From the NCBI GenBank assembly GCA_023701365.1, contig JAMPXD010000008.1, positions 1-41,699 of the forward strand: a stretch of 41,699 nt of DNA. The letters are read 5' to 3'. Positions 33,682 through 41,650 of this stretch are shown piece after piece. The translations under genes were made by a program, and so were the position numbers. The notes under the pieces were generated by a model. The model was not told the origin of the DNA. It worked only from the letters and a program-made list of their open reading frames with translations, and searched no databases. Origin of the DNA: Geobacteraceae bacterium. Its GTDB lineage: Bacteria > Desulfobacterota > Desulfuromonadia > Geobacterales > Geobacteraceae. Positions within the stretch are counted from its first letter, which is position 1. Every line of letters starts with the position of its first letter.

Positions 33682-34178
33682 ACCTTCCGGACAGACGTCT
33701 GATAATTGAAATGGCATGTATCTTCCTCATGGCCGTTGTCCTGGGGATTACCTGGAACCAGCGGCTATTATATACCGTCTGGCAGGGAGGGGCGATCTCC
33801 GCCGCGCCGGCTCAGGTGCCCGGGACCGCCCCGGCCGACACCCCCCTCCCCCTCGGTCTCCTGCAGGTGAAGGAGCTGTATGACCGGCGCGAGGCGGTCT
33901 TTGTCGATGCCCGGGACGGGGCGGCTTTCGCCGCGGGACACATGAAGGGGGCGCTCTCCCTCCCCGTCGGCGAGGCGCAGGGGGAAGGCGCCCGGTTCAG
34001 GGAGCGGGTCCCCCTTTCCATGCCAGTCGTGGTCTACTGCAACGGCTACGACTGCCACGACAGCATGGAACTGGGGATGATTCTGCGCAGTTGGGGCTAC
34101 GGGACGGTCTACGTCTTTGAAGGGGGTTACCCGGAATGGCGCGACGCCGGCTATCAGACCGCTGGGGGGGTAGAGTGA
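33678..34178 (+). CDS. Membrane-anchored rhodanese-domain protein
   Basis: A 166-residue protein starting at GTG 33678, which overlaps the copA stop. One N-terminal membrane helix ([17 protein letters not shown] at about 12-28), a Pro/Ala-rich linker, then a rhodanese domain: [32 protein letters not shown], the active-site loop CNGYDC and [20 protein letters not shown]. The first loop Cys is the expected sulfur carrier. Likely exposed to the periplasm. Coupling to copA and a MauE-type gene suggests thiol/sulfur handling linked to copper stress or protein maturation (inference). Confidence 0.88.
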   Translation: MNLPDRRLIIEMACIFLMAVVLGITWNQRLLYTVWQGGAISAAPAQVPGTAPADTPLPLGLLQVKELYDRREAVFVDARDGAAFAAGHMKGALSLPVGEAQGEGARFRERVPLSMPVVVYCNGYDCHDSMELGMILRSWGYGTVYVFEGGYPEWRDAGYQTAGGVE

Positions 34179-34603
34179 CGGACCGTTGGAAATACCCGCC
34201 GGCCCTTCTTCGCCTCGCCCTGGGGGGGGTCTTTCTCTATGCGGGAGCGGTAAAGATCGGCGACCTGTCCGGATTTGCCGGGGACATAGCCGCCTACCGG
34301 CTCCTCCCCCATTTCGGCAATTACCTGGCTGCGGCAGTCATCCCCTGGCTGGAGGCGCTCTGCGGAGTGCTGCTGATCACAGGATGGCGGGTCAGGGGAG
34401 CCGCCTCGCTCATCATGGCGCTCACCTTGGTCTTCATGGCGGCCCTGGCTTCGGTGCTGGTCCGGGGGCTCGACATCGACTGCGGCTGTTTCCGCCACGG
34501 CGGAGCGAAGACCTCCGCCTGGACCGCCTTGGGGAGGGATTCCCTGCTTCTCGCCGCGACTATCGTGCTGCTGCGGAAAACGACAAATCAACAAAAAACC
34601 TGA
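34175..34603 (+). CDS. MauE/DoxX-family membrane protein
   Basis: A 142-residue protein with four membrane helices (LLRLALGGVFLYAGAVKIGD; NYLAAAVIPWLEALCGVLLITG; AASLIMALTLVFMAALASVL; SLLLAATIVLL) and DIDCGCFRHGG between helices three and four, the conserved Cys pair of the MauE/DoxX group. MauE takes part in disulfide formation for methylamine dehydrogenase; here the partner is unknown but an upstream rhodanese gene points to thiol redox chemistry. GTG 34175 overlaps the preceding TGA and has a G-rich run just before it. Last gene of the copA cluster. Confidence 0.85.
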   Translation: MTDRWKYPPALLRLALGGVFLYAGAVKIGDLSGFAGDIAAYRLLPHFGNYLAAAVIPWLEALCGVLLITGWRVRGAASLIMALTLVFMAALASVLVRGLDIDCGCFRHGGAKTSAWTALGRDSLLLAATIVLLRKTTNQQKT

Positions 34604-34604
34604 C

Positions 34605-34712
34605 TCTCGCCCGCTCACTTCGTTCGCTAGAGCCCGCAGAGATCCCATAGAATAAGTCTTGCTTGCACTTTTGAATTTACTCTGCGGGCTCTGTGAGAGA
34701 TCGGTTTTGAGG
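34605..34712. repeat. 110-bp palindromic repeat, copy B
   Basis: Same blocks as copy A at 16181-16296. Here AGAGCCCGCAGAG (34629-34641) and CTCTGCGGGCTCT (34680-34692) are perfect 13-bp inverted repeats, so the element can form a stable hairpin. Confidence 0.82.
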
Positions 34713-34780
34713 AAGATTGTAGTTTTCAGGGAAATGATGTAGGATACCGGCCGCTGGAACTTCAAAACGTGGAGTGGTCT

Positions 34781-35365
34781 GTGCTGAAAGAGATACTGCT
34801 TGTCATCGCCGCCTACCTGCTCGGCTCGGTCCCGACCGGACTTCTGCTGGGGCGGGCCTTCGGGGTGGATGTCCGGAGCGCCGGCAGCGGCAATATCGGG
34901 GCGACCAATGTCTACCGGACCCTCGGGCGGAAGTTCGGCATCATGACCCTGGCGGGCGACTGCCTGAAGGGGCTGGTGCCGGTCCTGGCGGCGCAACAGC
35001 TCGGGCTCTCCAGCGGCTGGATCGCCCTGACCGGCCTGGCCGCCTTCCTCGGCCACGTCTACACGGTTTTCCTCGGCTTCAAGGGGGGGAAAGGGGTGGC
35101 CACGGCCCTCGGGGTCTTTATCGGCGTCTCCCCCGTGGCGGTGCCGGCTGCGCTGGCGATCTTCTCCCTGGTCCTCTGGAAATGGCGCTATGTCTCCCTC
35201 GCCTCGATCACCGCCGCGGCCGCCATCCCCGTAATCGTCACCCTTGCCGAGCATGACGCCTTCATCACCCTGATGTCCCTGGCGATAGCGGCGATAGTCA
35301 TCCACAAGCACCGGGAAAACATCGAGCGGCTCAGGGCCGGCACAGAGAGCAAGTTCAAGGCGTAA
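34781..35365 (+). CDS. plsY: Glycerol-3-phosphate acyltransferase PlsY
   Basis: A 194-residue polytopic enzyme that transfers an acyl group from acyl-phosphate to glycerol-3-phosphate, the first step in phospholipid synthesis. Family motifs: YLLGSVPTGLLLGR, VRSAGSGNIGATNVYRTLG (motif 1), GLAAFLGHVYTVFLGFKGGKGVATALGVFIG (motif 2, GHxxxxFxxFKGGKGVAT) and a late KHRENIERLRAGTE. GTG 34781 is preferred because GGAG lies 6 bp upstream; GTG 34769 is an in-frame alternative. Its 3' end overlaps the minus-strand SEL1 gene by 11 bp. Confidence 0.92.
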   Translation: MLKEILLVIAAYLLGSVPTGLLLGRAFGVDVRSAGSGNIGATNVYRTLGRKFGIMTLAGDCLKGLVPVLAAQQLGLSSGWIALTGLAAFLGHVYTVFLGFKGGKGVATALGVFIGVSPVAVPAALAIFSLVLWKWRYVSLASITAAAAIPVIVTLAEHDAFITLMSLAIAAIVIHKHRENIERLRAGTESKFKA

Positions 35366-36647
35366 CGCCCCGCGGCGCCCCCTTTGTCACCTCCGGGGGT
35401 CTCGGCCTTCGCCAGTGCACCTGTTCGGCGGCCTTTCGGTACCATTTGGCCGCCTCCATCCTGTCCTGCTGCACCCCCTCCCCCTTGTCGTACATCAGGC
35501 CGATTTTCAGCTGTGCCCTGGGGTGTCCCTGCTCCGCCGCCTTCAGGAACCATTTGGCCGCCTCGGTCTGGTCCTTTTCGACCCCCTCTCCCCCGAAATA
35601 GAGGGAGCCGAGGCTGAACTGGGCTTCGGCATCCCCCTGCTCGGCGGCCTTGCGGTACCATCTGGCCGACTCCCGGTCGTCCTGGGCCACCCCCTGGCCC
35701 CTGCCGTACATCAGGCCAAGATTGTACTGGGCCGGCGCCACCCCCTTGTCAGCGGCCCGGCGGTACCACTTGGCGGCCTCCTTCCAATCCTGCTTCACCC
35801 CTTCCCCCTTTTCGTGGAGAAGGCCGAGATTGTACTGGGCCGCCGCATGACCCTTGTCGGCCGCCTTGCGGTACCAGACGGCCGCGTCCTTCTTGTCCTG
35901 CTTCCCCCCTGCCCCCTTATCGTAGAGCAGGCCGAGATTGAACAGGGCCGGCAGATAACCCTGGCCGGCCGCCTTGCGGTACCATTTCAGCGCCTCTTTC
36001 CTGTCCTGGTTGACCCCCTCCCCCCGGTCGTACAACAGGGCCAGGTTGTACTGCGCCGCCGTATACCCTTTCTCGGCGGCCTTGCGGTACCACTTCAGGG
36101 CCTCCTGCCGGTCCTGCTCGATCCCCTCTCCCCGGTCGTACACCAGGGCCAGGTTGTACTGGGCCGTCACCATCCCCTGCTCGGCGGCCTTGCGGTACCA
36201 TTTGGCCGCTTCCTTCCTCTCCTGCGCAACCCCCTCCCCCCGGTCGTACAGGACGCCGAGGTTGAACTGGGCAACGGCATGACCCTGCTCGGCGGCCTTG
36301 CGGTACCACCTGGCAGACTCCCGCCGGTCGTATTCAACCCCCTCCCCCTTGGAGTACATCAGGCCGAGATTGTACTGGGCCGGGGGGTATCCCTGCTCGG
36401 CAGCCCTGCGGTACCAGTTGGCCGCCTCCCGGGTATCCAGCTTGACCCCGGTGCCGACATAGTACATCAGGCCGAGGTTGAACTGGGCCTCGGCACTGCC
36501 GTCGTTCTTGAACTCGCGGAAAGCCGTGGCGTAGTCCCCCTCGTCGTACGCCCGCATCCCCGCATCGAAGTCGGCCAGGGCCGGCAGCGCCGACCCGGCG
36601 TACATGGCAACACCCAGAAAAAGTCCTGCCACGGCACGTTTCATCAT
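35355..36647 (-). CDS. Exported SEL1-repeat (TPR-like) protein, ten repeats
   Basis: A 430-residue protein with signal peptide (MMKRAVAGLFLGVAMYAGSA, cleavage near ALA-DF), a TPR-like start (FDAGMRAYDEGDYATAFREF) and ten tandem 36-residue SEL1 units of the form AQYNLGLLYDxGEGVxQDxxEAxKWYRKAAEQG. Such alpha-solenoids bind other proteins; partner unknown. ATG 36647 (a second ATG at 36644) follows AAGGAGC. The C-terminus is a short Arg/Pro-rich tail overlapping the end of plsY. The repeats are very alike at DNA level (108-bp units), which invites copy-number change. Confidence 0.9.
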   Translation of the reverse strand: MMKRAVAGLFLGVAMYAGSALPALADFDAGMRAYDEGDYATAFREFKNDGSAEAQFNLGLMYYVGTGVKLDTREAANWYRRAAEQGYPPAQYNLGLMYSKGEGVEYDRRESARWYRKAAEQGHAVAQFNLGVLYDRGEGVAQERKEAAKWYRKAAEQGMVTAQYNLALVYDRGEGIEQDRQEALKWYRKAAEKGYTAAQYNLALLYDRGEGVNQDRKEALKWYRKAAGQGYLPALFNLGLLYDKGAGGKQDKKDAAVWYRKAADKGHAAAQYNLGLLHEKGEGVKQDWKEAAKWYRRAADKGVAPAQYNLGLMYGRGQGVAQDDRESARWYRKAAEQGDAEAQFSLGSLYFGGEGVEKDQTEAAKWFLKAAEQGHPRAQLKIGLMYDKGEGVQQDRMEAAKWYRKAAEQVHWRRPRPPEVTKGAPRGVTP

Positions 36648-36751
36648 GGCATGCTCCTTGACTTGAATTAACACCCTGCTGCGGCTCATTTCAAAAGCCG
36701 CAATCTTTTGTAGCAGTATACATAATCCTTGTCAAGAAAGGGGATTTGACC

Positions 36752-36780
36752 TTGACATGACATTTATTGTATCCTAGAGA
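36752..36780 (+). promoter_or_regulatory. Possible promoter of mltG
   Basis: TTGACA at 36752-36757 with an AT-rich region TAGAGATATT beginning 17 bp later. Weak -10 match. Confidence 0.35.
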
Positions 36781-36831
36781 TATTCTATTATCCTATGCAA
36801 CCTGCCACCTGGCGGTTGCCGATTCCAGAGC

Positions 36832-37836
36832 ATGATCATCATCCCGAAAAACAGGAAACTGCTTCTTTCCATAATCGCGGCAGCCTGCATTCTGCTTCTC
36901 CTCCCGGCCGGCTTCGGCCTGTTCGTCGCCACCCCGGCCGGCGACGGCAGGAACGTCCGGCTGTTCGACTTTGCCGAAGGTGCTTCGTTGAGAAGGCTGG
37001 CGGGAGAACTGGAGAACGGCGGCATCATCTCCAGCGCCAGGCTGTTCGTTCTCTATGCCAGGCTCCGGGGTGCCGACGCCGTGGTAAAGGCAGGGACCTA
37101 TCAGTTCGACGACGGCCTCGCCCCCGCCGAGATACTGCGGCGGATGGTGGCCGGGGAAATCTTCGCCTCCAGGTTTGCCGTACCGGAAGGTTATTCCGTC
37201 TATCAGGTCGCCGAGCTCCTGGAAAGCCGGGGCCTCTTCAAGAAGGAGGCGTTCCTGAAGCACTGTTTCAACCGGACACTCCTGAAGGAGCTGGGAATCG
37301 GCGGCAAGAGCGTTGAGGGGTATCTCTATCCCTCCACCTACACCATCCCGCCGACAATGGATGAAGCGGAGCTGATCCGGATGATGGTGGCGCAGTTCGA
37401 CAAGGTTTACGGCCAGAGGTTCGCCGAACGGGCCAAGTCGCTCGGCGCCTCCACCAGAGAGGTCGTCACCCTCGCCTCCATGATCGAGAAGGAGGCGGTC
37501 GTGCCGGCCGAGCGGCCGCTGATCGCCTCGGTTTTCAGAAACCGCCTGAACAGGGGGATGCCGCTCCAGAGCGACCCGACCGCCGTCTACGGGGTGCGGG
37601 CCTTTGCCGGCAAGGTGTCGAAGCAGGACATCATGCGCAGCACCCCCTACAACACCTATCTGATCAAGGGGCTCCCCCCCGGTCCCGTCGGCAGCCCGGG
37701 AAGCGAGGCCATGGAAGCGGTCATTACCCCTGCGGCGACCGGCTACCTCTACTTCGTGGCCAGACAGGACGGCACCCATCACTTCTCCGCCACCCTTGAG
37801 GAGCACAACCGGGCCGTCCGCAAGTACCTGAGATAG
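36832..37836 (+). CDS. mltG: Endolytic murein transglycosylase MltG
   Basis: A 334-residue protein with an N-terminal anchor (LLLSIIAAACILLLLPAGFGLFV), a LysM-like domain (EGASLRRLAGELENGGIISSARLFV, VKAGTYQF) and the YceG catalytic domain: VPEGYSVYQVAELL, EGYLYPSTYTIP, the catalytic Glu in LASMIEKEAVVPAERP, LQSDPTAVYG, PYNTYLIKGLPPGPVGSPG and YFVARQDGTHHFSATLEEHN. It cuts nascent glycan strands and helps set their length. ATG 36832 has only a weak ribosome binding site. It lies 23 bp upstream of the next gene. Confidence 0.93.
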   Translation: MIIIPKNRKLLLSIIAAACILLLLPAGFGLFVATPAGDGRNVRLFDFAEGASLRRLAGELENGGIISSARLFVLYARLRGADAVVKAGTYQFDDGLAPAEILRRMVAGEIFASRFAVPEGYSVYQVAELLESRGLFKKEAFLKHCFNRTLLKELGIGGKSVEGYLYPSTYTIPPTMDEAELIRMMVAQFDKVYGQRFAERAKSLGASTREVVTLASMIEKEAVVPAERPLIASVFRNRLNRGMPLQSDPTAVYGVRAFAGKVSKQDIMRSTPYNTYLIKGLPPGPVGSPGSEAMEAVITPAATGYLYFVARQDGTHHFSATLEEHNRAVRKYLR

Positions 37837-37859
37837 TTTCCAAGAGAACGGGGGAGACC

Positions 37860-39800
37860 GTGGCCGGTATTTTGCTGGCAGAAGACAACGAATCGCTGGC
37901 CCTCGTCCTCCGGAATTTTCTCATCGGCCAGGGGCACCACGTGGTCCTGGCCAAAACCGGCGCAGAGGCATGGGAGGCCCTGGCGGCAGGGGGCCTGGAC
38001 CTGCTGCTGCTCGATTTGAAGCTCCCGGTCCTGAGCGGCGTGGAACTCCTCCGGAAACTGCGCGAATCGGAGCGCTTCGCCACCCTCCCGGTCATCATCA
38101 TGAGCGGTGTCTACAAGGGGGAGAAGTACGCCGAGGCGGCCCGCCGGCTCGGGGTGAGCCACTACCTGGAAAAGCCGTTCACCCAAAAGGCCTTCCTGGA
38201 TGCCGTCCGGCTGGCCCTTGCCGGGCAGGCCGCTCAGGAGGGGCCGGTCAGCCTCCTCACCCTGTTGACCGGTCTCTACAACGGCCGCAAAAGCGGCCTG
38301 CTCACCAGCGCCGGCGCCCCCCCGATCTCCTTCATCAATGGGGAACCCTTCTCTTTCCTCTCCCAAGGGAGGGAGGATTTCCCCTCCTTTCTGGTGGCCC
38401 GCGGGAAAATAGGCCTCGACGACCTGCGCCAGTTTGTCGCAAGCGGCGAGGAACGACTCTTCTTCACCCGGGCCGGCCTGCTGAGCCATGACGAGCTGGT
38501 CGAGGAGTCCCGCCTGTTCCTGGCAAAGAAGCTGACGGAAGCGCTGGCGGCCGGCAGCGCCGCCGAGTTCGCCGCTGCCCCGCCGGCCGCCGAATCCCCG
38601 CTGGTCCCCCTCTCCCTGCCGCGCCTCATCTATGAGGCGGCCAGAAGCCAGCTCCGGCGCTTCGACAGCGACGGCTTCCTGGCCCGCTTCGGCTGCCACT
38701 ATCCCGCCCGTACCCCCCTGTTCTTCCGGCACGCCAACCTGATTGCGCTGCGCCGGGAAGACATTGCCCTGCTGGAGTTGGTGAACGGCGCCAGGCCGCT
38801 CCATGAAATCGTTGCCAGACCGGGCTCCCCAGGAGAGGGGGCAACCTTTTTCCATTTCCTCCTCTCCCTCGGCATGATCGCGTTCCACCCTGCCCCCGCC
38901 GCCGAGGCGCGGCCCGACTTCCCCCTGAAGAACCTGTTCAACCGCCCCCTGGAAGACCTGAAGGACGGGGCTGACGAGCCGGTGGGATTCGCCGACCTGA
39001 TGGACGAGGTTTCCGGCACCGTGGCGCTGGTGGTTGGCGAAGAGGGAATGGCCGCCCCCCTCTCCAGTGACGAGATCGGCTTCGAGCAGGGGGTCCAGCG
39101 CGATTCCGCCTTCATCAAGGACAAGAACTACTACGAGCTGTTCGGTCTCACCCCGCGTACCTTCAGCTTCCAGGCCCTGAAGGAGGCCTATTTCGAGAAG
39201 GCCCGCCAGTACTCCCCGGACAAGTTCATGGAGCTGTCCGGGGCGACCCTGGCAATCGCCCAGGAGGTCCTCTCCCACTATGCCGGCGCCTACAGCACCC
39301 TCTCCAACGTGGTGGCCAAGGAGCGCTACGACGAGATGCTCAACGCCGGCATGACCCTCGGTCTCGACGGCAGGCAGGACGACCGGCTGCAGGCCCGGAT
39401 CCAGTTCCAGTCCGGCAGCGTCTTCCTGGAGATGGGGGAGCACGAGAATGCGGAAAAGGCCCTCCAGGAGGCGTATAACCTGGAGCCGGACAATGCCATG
39501 CACTCCGCCTGGCTGGCCTGGGCGATCTACCGCAACCCCGTCAACAAGAACTCCCGGGGAGCACAGGAAAAGGCGCGGACGCTCCTCGGCAAATCCCTCC
39601 AGAGCGGCAGGAGCGCCGAGGCCTTTGCCTTCCGCGGCTGGATGCTCCTCGAAGAGGGGCGCGACGGCCTGGCGGAGGGGGAATTCCAGAAGGGCCTGAA
39701 GCTCAACCCCCGCGAACCTTTCTCCCGCAAGGGGATGAAGGCGATCGAGGAAAAGCGCGAGGCGGAGAAAAAGGGGCTGTTCCAGAGGATCTTCGGATAA
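37860..39800 (+). CDS. Receiver - DUF4388-like - J-like - TPR fusion protein
   Basis: A 646-residue cytosolic protein. Residues 1-120 form a response-regulator receiver (ILLAEDNES, phosphoacceptor Asp in LLLLDLKLPVLSG, KPF near 109). About 130-400 comprises regions like PatA/DUF4388-type domains seen in social-motility regulators (SLLTLLTGLYNGRKSGLL). About 420-500 resembles a DnaJ J domain (YYELFGLTPRTFSFQALKEAY), but the HPD triad reads SPD, so Hsp70 stimulation is doubtful. The C-terminus has TPR units (FQSGSVFLEMGEHENAEKALQEAYNLEP). GTG 37860 follows GGGGGAGA. It probably relays a phosphorylation signal through protein contacts, as there is no DNA-binding domain. Co-transcription with mltG is likely. 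Confidence 0.82.
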   Translation: MAGILLAEDNESLALVLRNFLIGQGHHVVLAKTGAEAWEALAAGGLDLLLLDLKLPVLSGVELLRKLRESERFATLPVIIMSGVYKGEKYAEAARRLGVSHYLEKPFTQKAFLDAVRLALAGQAAQEGPVSLLTLLTGLYNGRKSGLLTSAGAPPISFINGEPFSFLSQGREDFPSFLVARGKIGLDDLRQFVASGEERLFFTRAGLLSHDELVEESRLFLAKKLTEALAAGSAAEFAAAPPAAESPLVPLSLPRLIYEAARSQLRRFDSDGFLARFGCHYPARTPLFFRHANLIALRREDIALLELVNGARPLHEIVARPGSPGEGATFFHFLLSLGMIAFHPAPAAEARPDFPLKNLFNRPLEDLKDGADEPVGFADLMDEVSGTVALVVGEEGMAAPLSSDEIGFEQGVQRDSAFIKDKNYYELFGLTPRTFSFQALKEAYFEKARQYSPDKFMELSGATLAIAQEVLSHYAGAYSTLSNVVAKERYDEMLNAGMTLGLDGRQDDRLQARIQFQSGSVFLEMGEHENAEKALQEAYNLEPDNAMHSAWLAWAIYRNPVNKNSRGAQEKARTLLGKSLQSGRSAEAFAFRGWMLLEEGRDGLAEGEFQKGLKLNPREPFSRKGMKAIEEKREAEKKGLFQRIFG

Positions 39801-39804
39801 TTAT

Positions 39805-39980
39805 CCTTGGAAAAGCATTTGAACACGGATCAAATCTGATTTATACGGATTTTCACGGATTTAAACCATTAAAGGCATTAACCCAAAGAATGGTGATGTT
39901 AAACCTGGGTATGCATTTGAATTATCGGTGTTAATCCGCTTTTTCCGTGTAAATCCGTGTCCAATTGCCATTTTTAGGAT
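39805..39980. repeat. CACGGAT dispersed element, copy 2
   Basis: Same structure as 31038-31213 (AACACGGAT ... AAATCCGTGTCC), ending with TTTTTAGGAT. Confidence 0.87.
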
Positions 39981-40012
39981 CATGAATGCACCGCACTGGC
40001 AAGGTCCGCCTG

Positions 40013-40051
40013 AAAAAAGAAAGCCCCGGGAATTACTCCCCGGGGCTTTCT
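40013..40051 (-). terminator. Strong hairpin, minus-strand terminator
   Basis: AGAAAGCCCCGGG / CCCCGGGGCTTTCT stem with A6 on its left side, i.e. a T-tract when read on the minus strand. No convincing minus-strand gene lies to its right, which suggests an unrecognised minus-strand transcript or a remnant. Confidence 0.7.
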
Positions 40052-40557
40052 CATTGATTGGCGCTGACTTGGAGAAGCTTTATACCAATTCGTCGGTGGC
40101 AGCCTAATCAGTTCCGAATGAAACGCTCATCACTGGCCATGTCATTCGGTTTCCCCTTTCGGTTACCCCTTTTTCCAGCGGTTTGTCACGCGCATGACGA
40201 ATAGTAACAACGCTTTCGTGTTATCTCCGCAGCGCCAAAGCCTCAAGCCTTGCCTCGTCACTGCTCCAGGGTACCGTATACTGGCTCATTGAGTAACCGT
40301 CCTCTGTCTCGCCAGCATGTCACGGGAAGACGTTTCAGGCGTCCTTCTCTTCCTGCGAAGAGGGCTTGCACACCACGTCGAGGCCCGAAACCCATTTCTT
40401 TAGTTATCGACAGGTTGCTCCACTGCGTTCTACCTGTACCCCAGAGCATTTGTCAGAGAACATCCCTTCCTCTGATTTTATTGTACCCCCATGGGGTCAT
40501 GAAGTCAACTTCGGGACTCCTGGTTGCTTTCCGCCTGCCGTGCGCTAAGCTAAGGTC
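40052..40557 (-). other. Unexplained 0.5-kb region, possible structured RNA or mobile-element remnant
   Basis: No plausible gene on either strand; a 63-codon minus-strand frame (40258-40449) has no family I recognise. Base composition is less GC-rich and less codon-like than its neighbours. Small palindromes are seen (GAAGTTGACTTC type at 40502-40513, CCCCATGGGG at 40487-40496) and a direct near-repeat, GGGGTAACCGAA / GGGGAAACCGAA, on the minus strand at about 40144-40173. It ends on the minus strand in the terminator at 40013. Confidence 0.4.
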
Positions 40558-41421
40558 ATGGAGATCGAGGGAGTTGGGAGGGCGCCGATACAAGCTGCGA
40601 GAAGAAATCCGTTCATATCGTTCTTCCTCTCCTTCATCACCCCCGGCCTGGGCCAGCTCTACAACGGCCAGCCGAAAAAGGGGATGCTCTGCCTGCTCGC
40701 CGGCTATGCCCTGACAGTGGGGGTGGCCCGCATCTGCTCCGGCCCGGCCCGCACCTTTCCCGGCCTTGCGGCCCTTATCCTGGTCACCCTCGCTCTCTCC
40801 CTCGCCATATCCGGCGAGGCCTTTGTTACCGCGGCCAGGGGGAAAGGGGGAGAGCCCACCCGGTTCAACCGCTGGTATGTCTACCTGACGGCGGTCCTGT
40901 TCGGCGCCTTTGTCGCGGGACCGGTCATCCTCCTCCCGCTGAAGGTCGCCGGGATCCGACTCTACCGGATCGCCTCGGCCACCATGGAGCCGACTCTGCT
41001 GGCTGGGGAATGGGTGGCCGGGGAGATAGCGCCCTACCGGGAGAGAAAGCCGGTCCGGGGGGATGTGGTGATCTTCCCGTACCGGGGAGACCCTTCCCGG
41101 GAGTTCATCAAGAGGGTGGTCGTCCTGGAGGGGGAGACGGTCGCCATCGCGGGGGGGAAGGTGACCGTCAATGGCCTCCCCCTCGCCGAATCATGGGCAA
41201 TCGAGCGGAGCAGGCCCGCCATCCCCGCCGGCGGGGCCGCCCCCGACAGCATGGCGGCGACGACGGTCCCTCCCGGATCTGTCTTCGTGCTGGGGGACAG
41301 CCGGGACATCAGCTTCGATTCCCGCTTCTACGGCCCGATCGAGACGGGGCGGATCAGGGCGCGGGCGCTGTACGTCGTCTGGTCGAAGGCGCCCGGCAGG
41401 ATGGGGGGAGCCATATTTTGA
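40558..41421 (+). CDS. lepB: Signal peptidase I-like protein with Thr at the nucleophile position
   Basis: A 287-residue protein. About 1-95 holds hydrophobic helices of a type not usual for LepB (FISFFLSFITPGLGQLYNGQ, GMLCLLAGYALTVGVA, LAALILVTLALSLAI), resembling TM2/DUF5683-like segments. A further helix (YLTAVLFGAFVAGPVILLPL) leads to the peptidase domain: RIASATMEPTLLAGE, where the family has SGSMxPT, RGDVVIFPY, EFIKRVVVLEGE (general-base Lys) and VFVLGDSRDISFDSRFYGPI. The Ser before Met is replaced by Thr. It may still cleave with Thr as nucleophile, or be inactive. ATG 40558 has AAGGT very close upstream, a weak site. It probably acts in the inner membrane on exported preproteins, perhaps a subset. 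Confidence 0.85.
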   Translation: MEIEGVGRAPIQAARRNPFISFFLSFITPGLGQLYNGQPKKGMLCLLAGYALTVGVARICSGPARTFPGLAALILVTLALSLAISGEAFVTAARGKGGEPTRFNRWYVYLTAVLFGAFVAGPVILLPLKVAGIRLYRIASATMEPTLLAGEWVAGEIAPYRERKPVRGDVVIFPYRGDPSREFIKRVVVLEGETVAIAGGKVTVNGLPLAESWAIERSRPAIPAGGAAPDSMAATTVPPGSVFVLGDSRDISFDSRFYGPIETGRIRARALYVVWSKAPGRMGGAIF

Positions 41422-41466
41422 CAGGCGGTCCGGAGCGGGTAGAATTACAGAGGTAAAAAGAATAAT

Positions 41467-41650
41467 CCTTGAAAAGGCATTTGTACACGCTTGCGCGCCG
41501 AAGCGCTACAGCGCGCAGGCACGGATAAAATCTGATTTACACGGATTTTCACGGATTTAACCCATTGAAGGCATTAACCCAAAGGGTGGTGATGTTAAGC
41601 CGTGGTATGTGTATTTGAATTATCGGCGTTAATCCGTTTTTTAGGGTCAC
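41467..41650. repeat. CACGGAT dispersed element, copy 3, with nested insertion
   Basis: Same element as copies 1 and 2 but with 30 extra bases at 41490-41519 and a diverged right end. No gene is seen from 41422 to the end of the window. Confidence 0.83.
41490..41519. repeat. 30-bp palindromic insertion inside the CACGGAT element
   Basis: Contains GCGCGC arms around CGAAGCGCTACA and is flanked by CACG on both sides (41486-41489 and 41520-41523), where the other two copies have a single CACG, as expected of a 4-bp target duplication. Confidence 0.6.

Noticed and set aside
35415-36671. 418-codon plus-strand frame opposite the SEL1 gene
   Set aside because: It mirrors the 108-bp repeat of the SEL1 gene, and the SEL1 strand has signal peptide, ribosome binding site and clear family motifs.
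40258-40449. 63-codon minus-strand frame as a small protein gene
   Set aside because: No ribosome binding site or family resemblance; kept only as part of the unexplained region.
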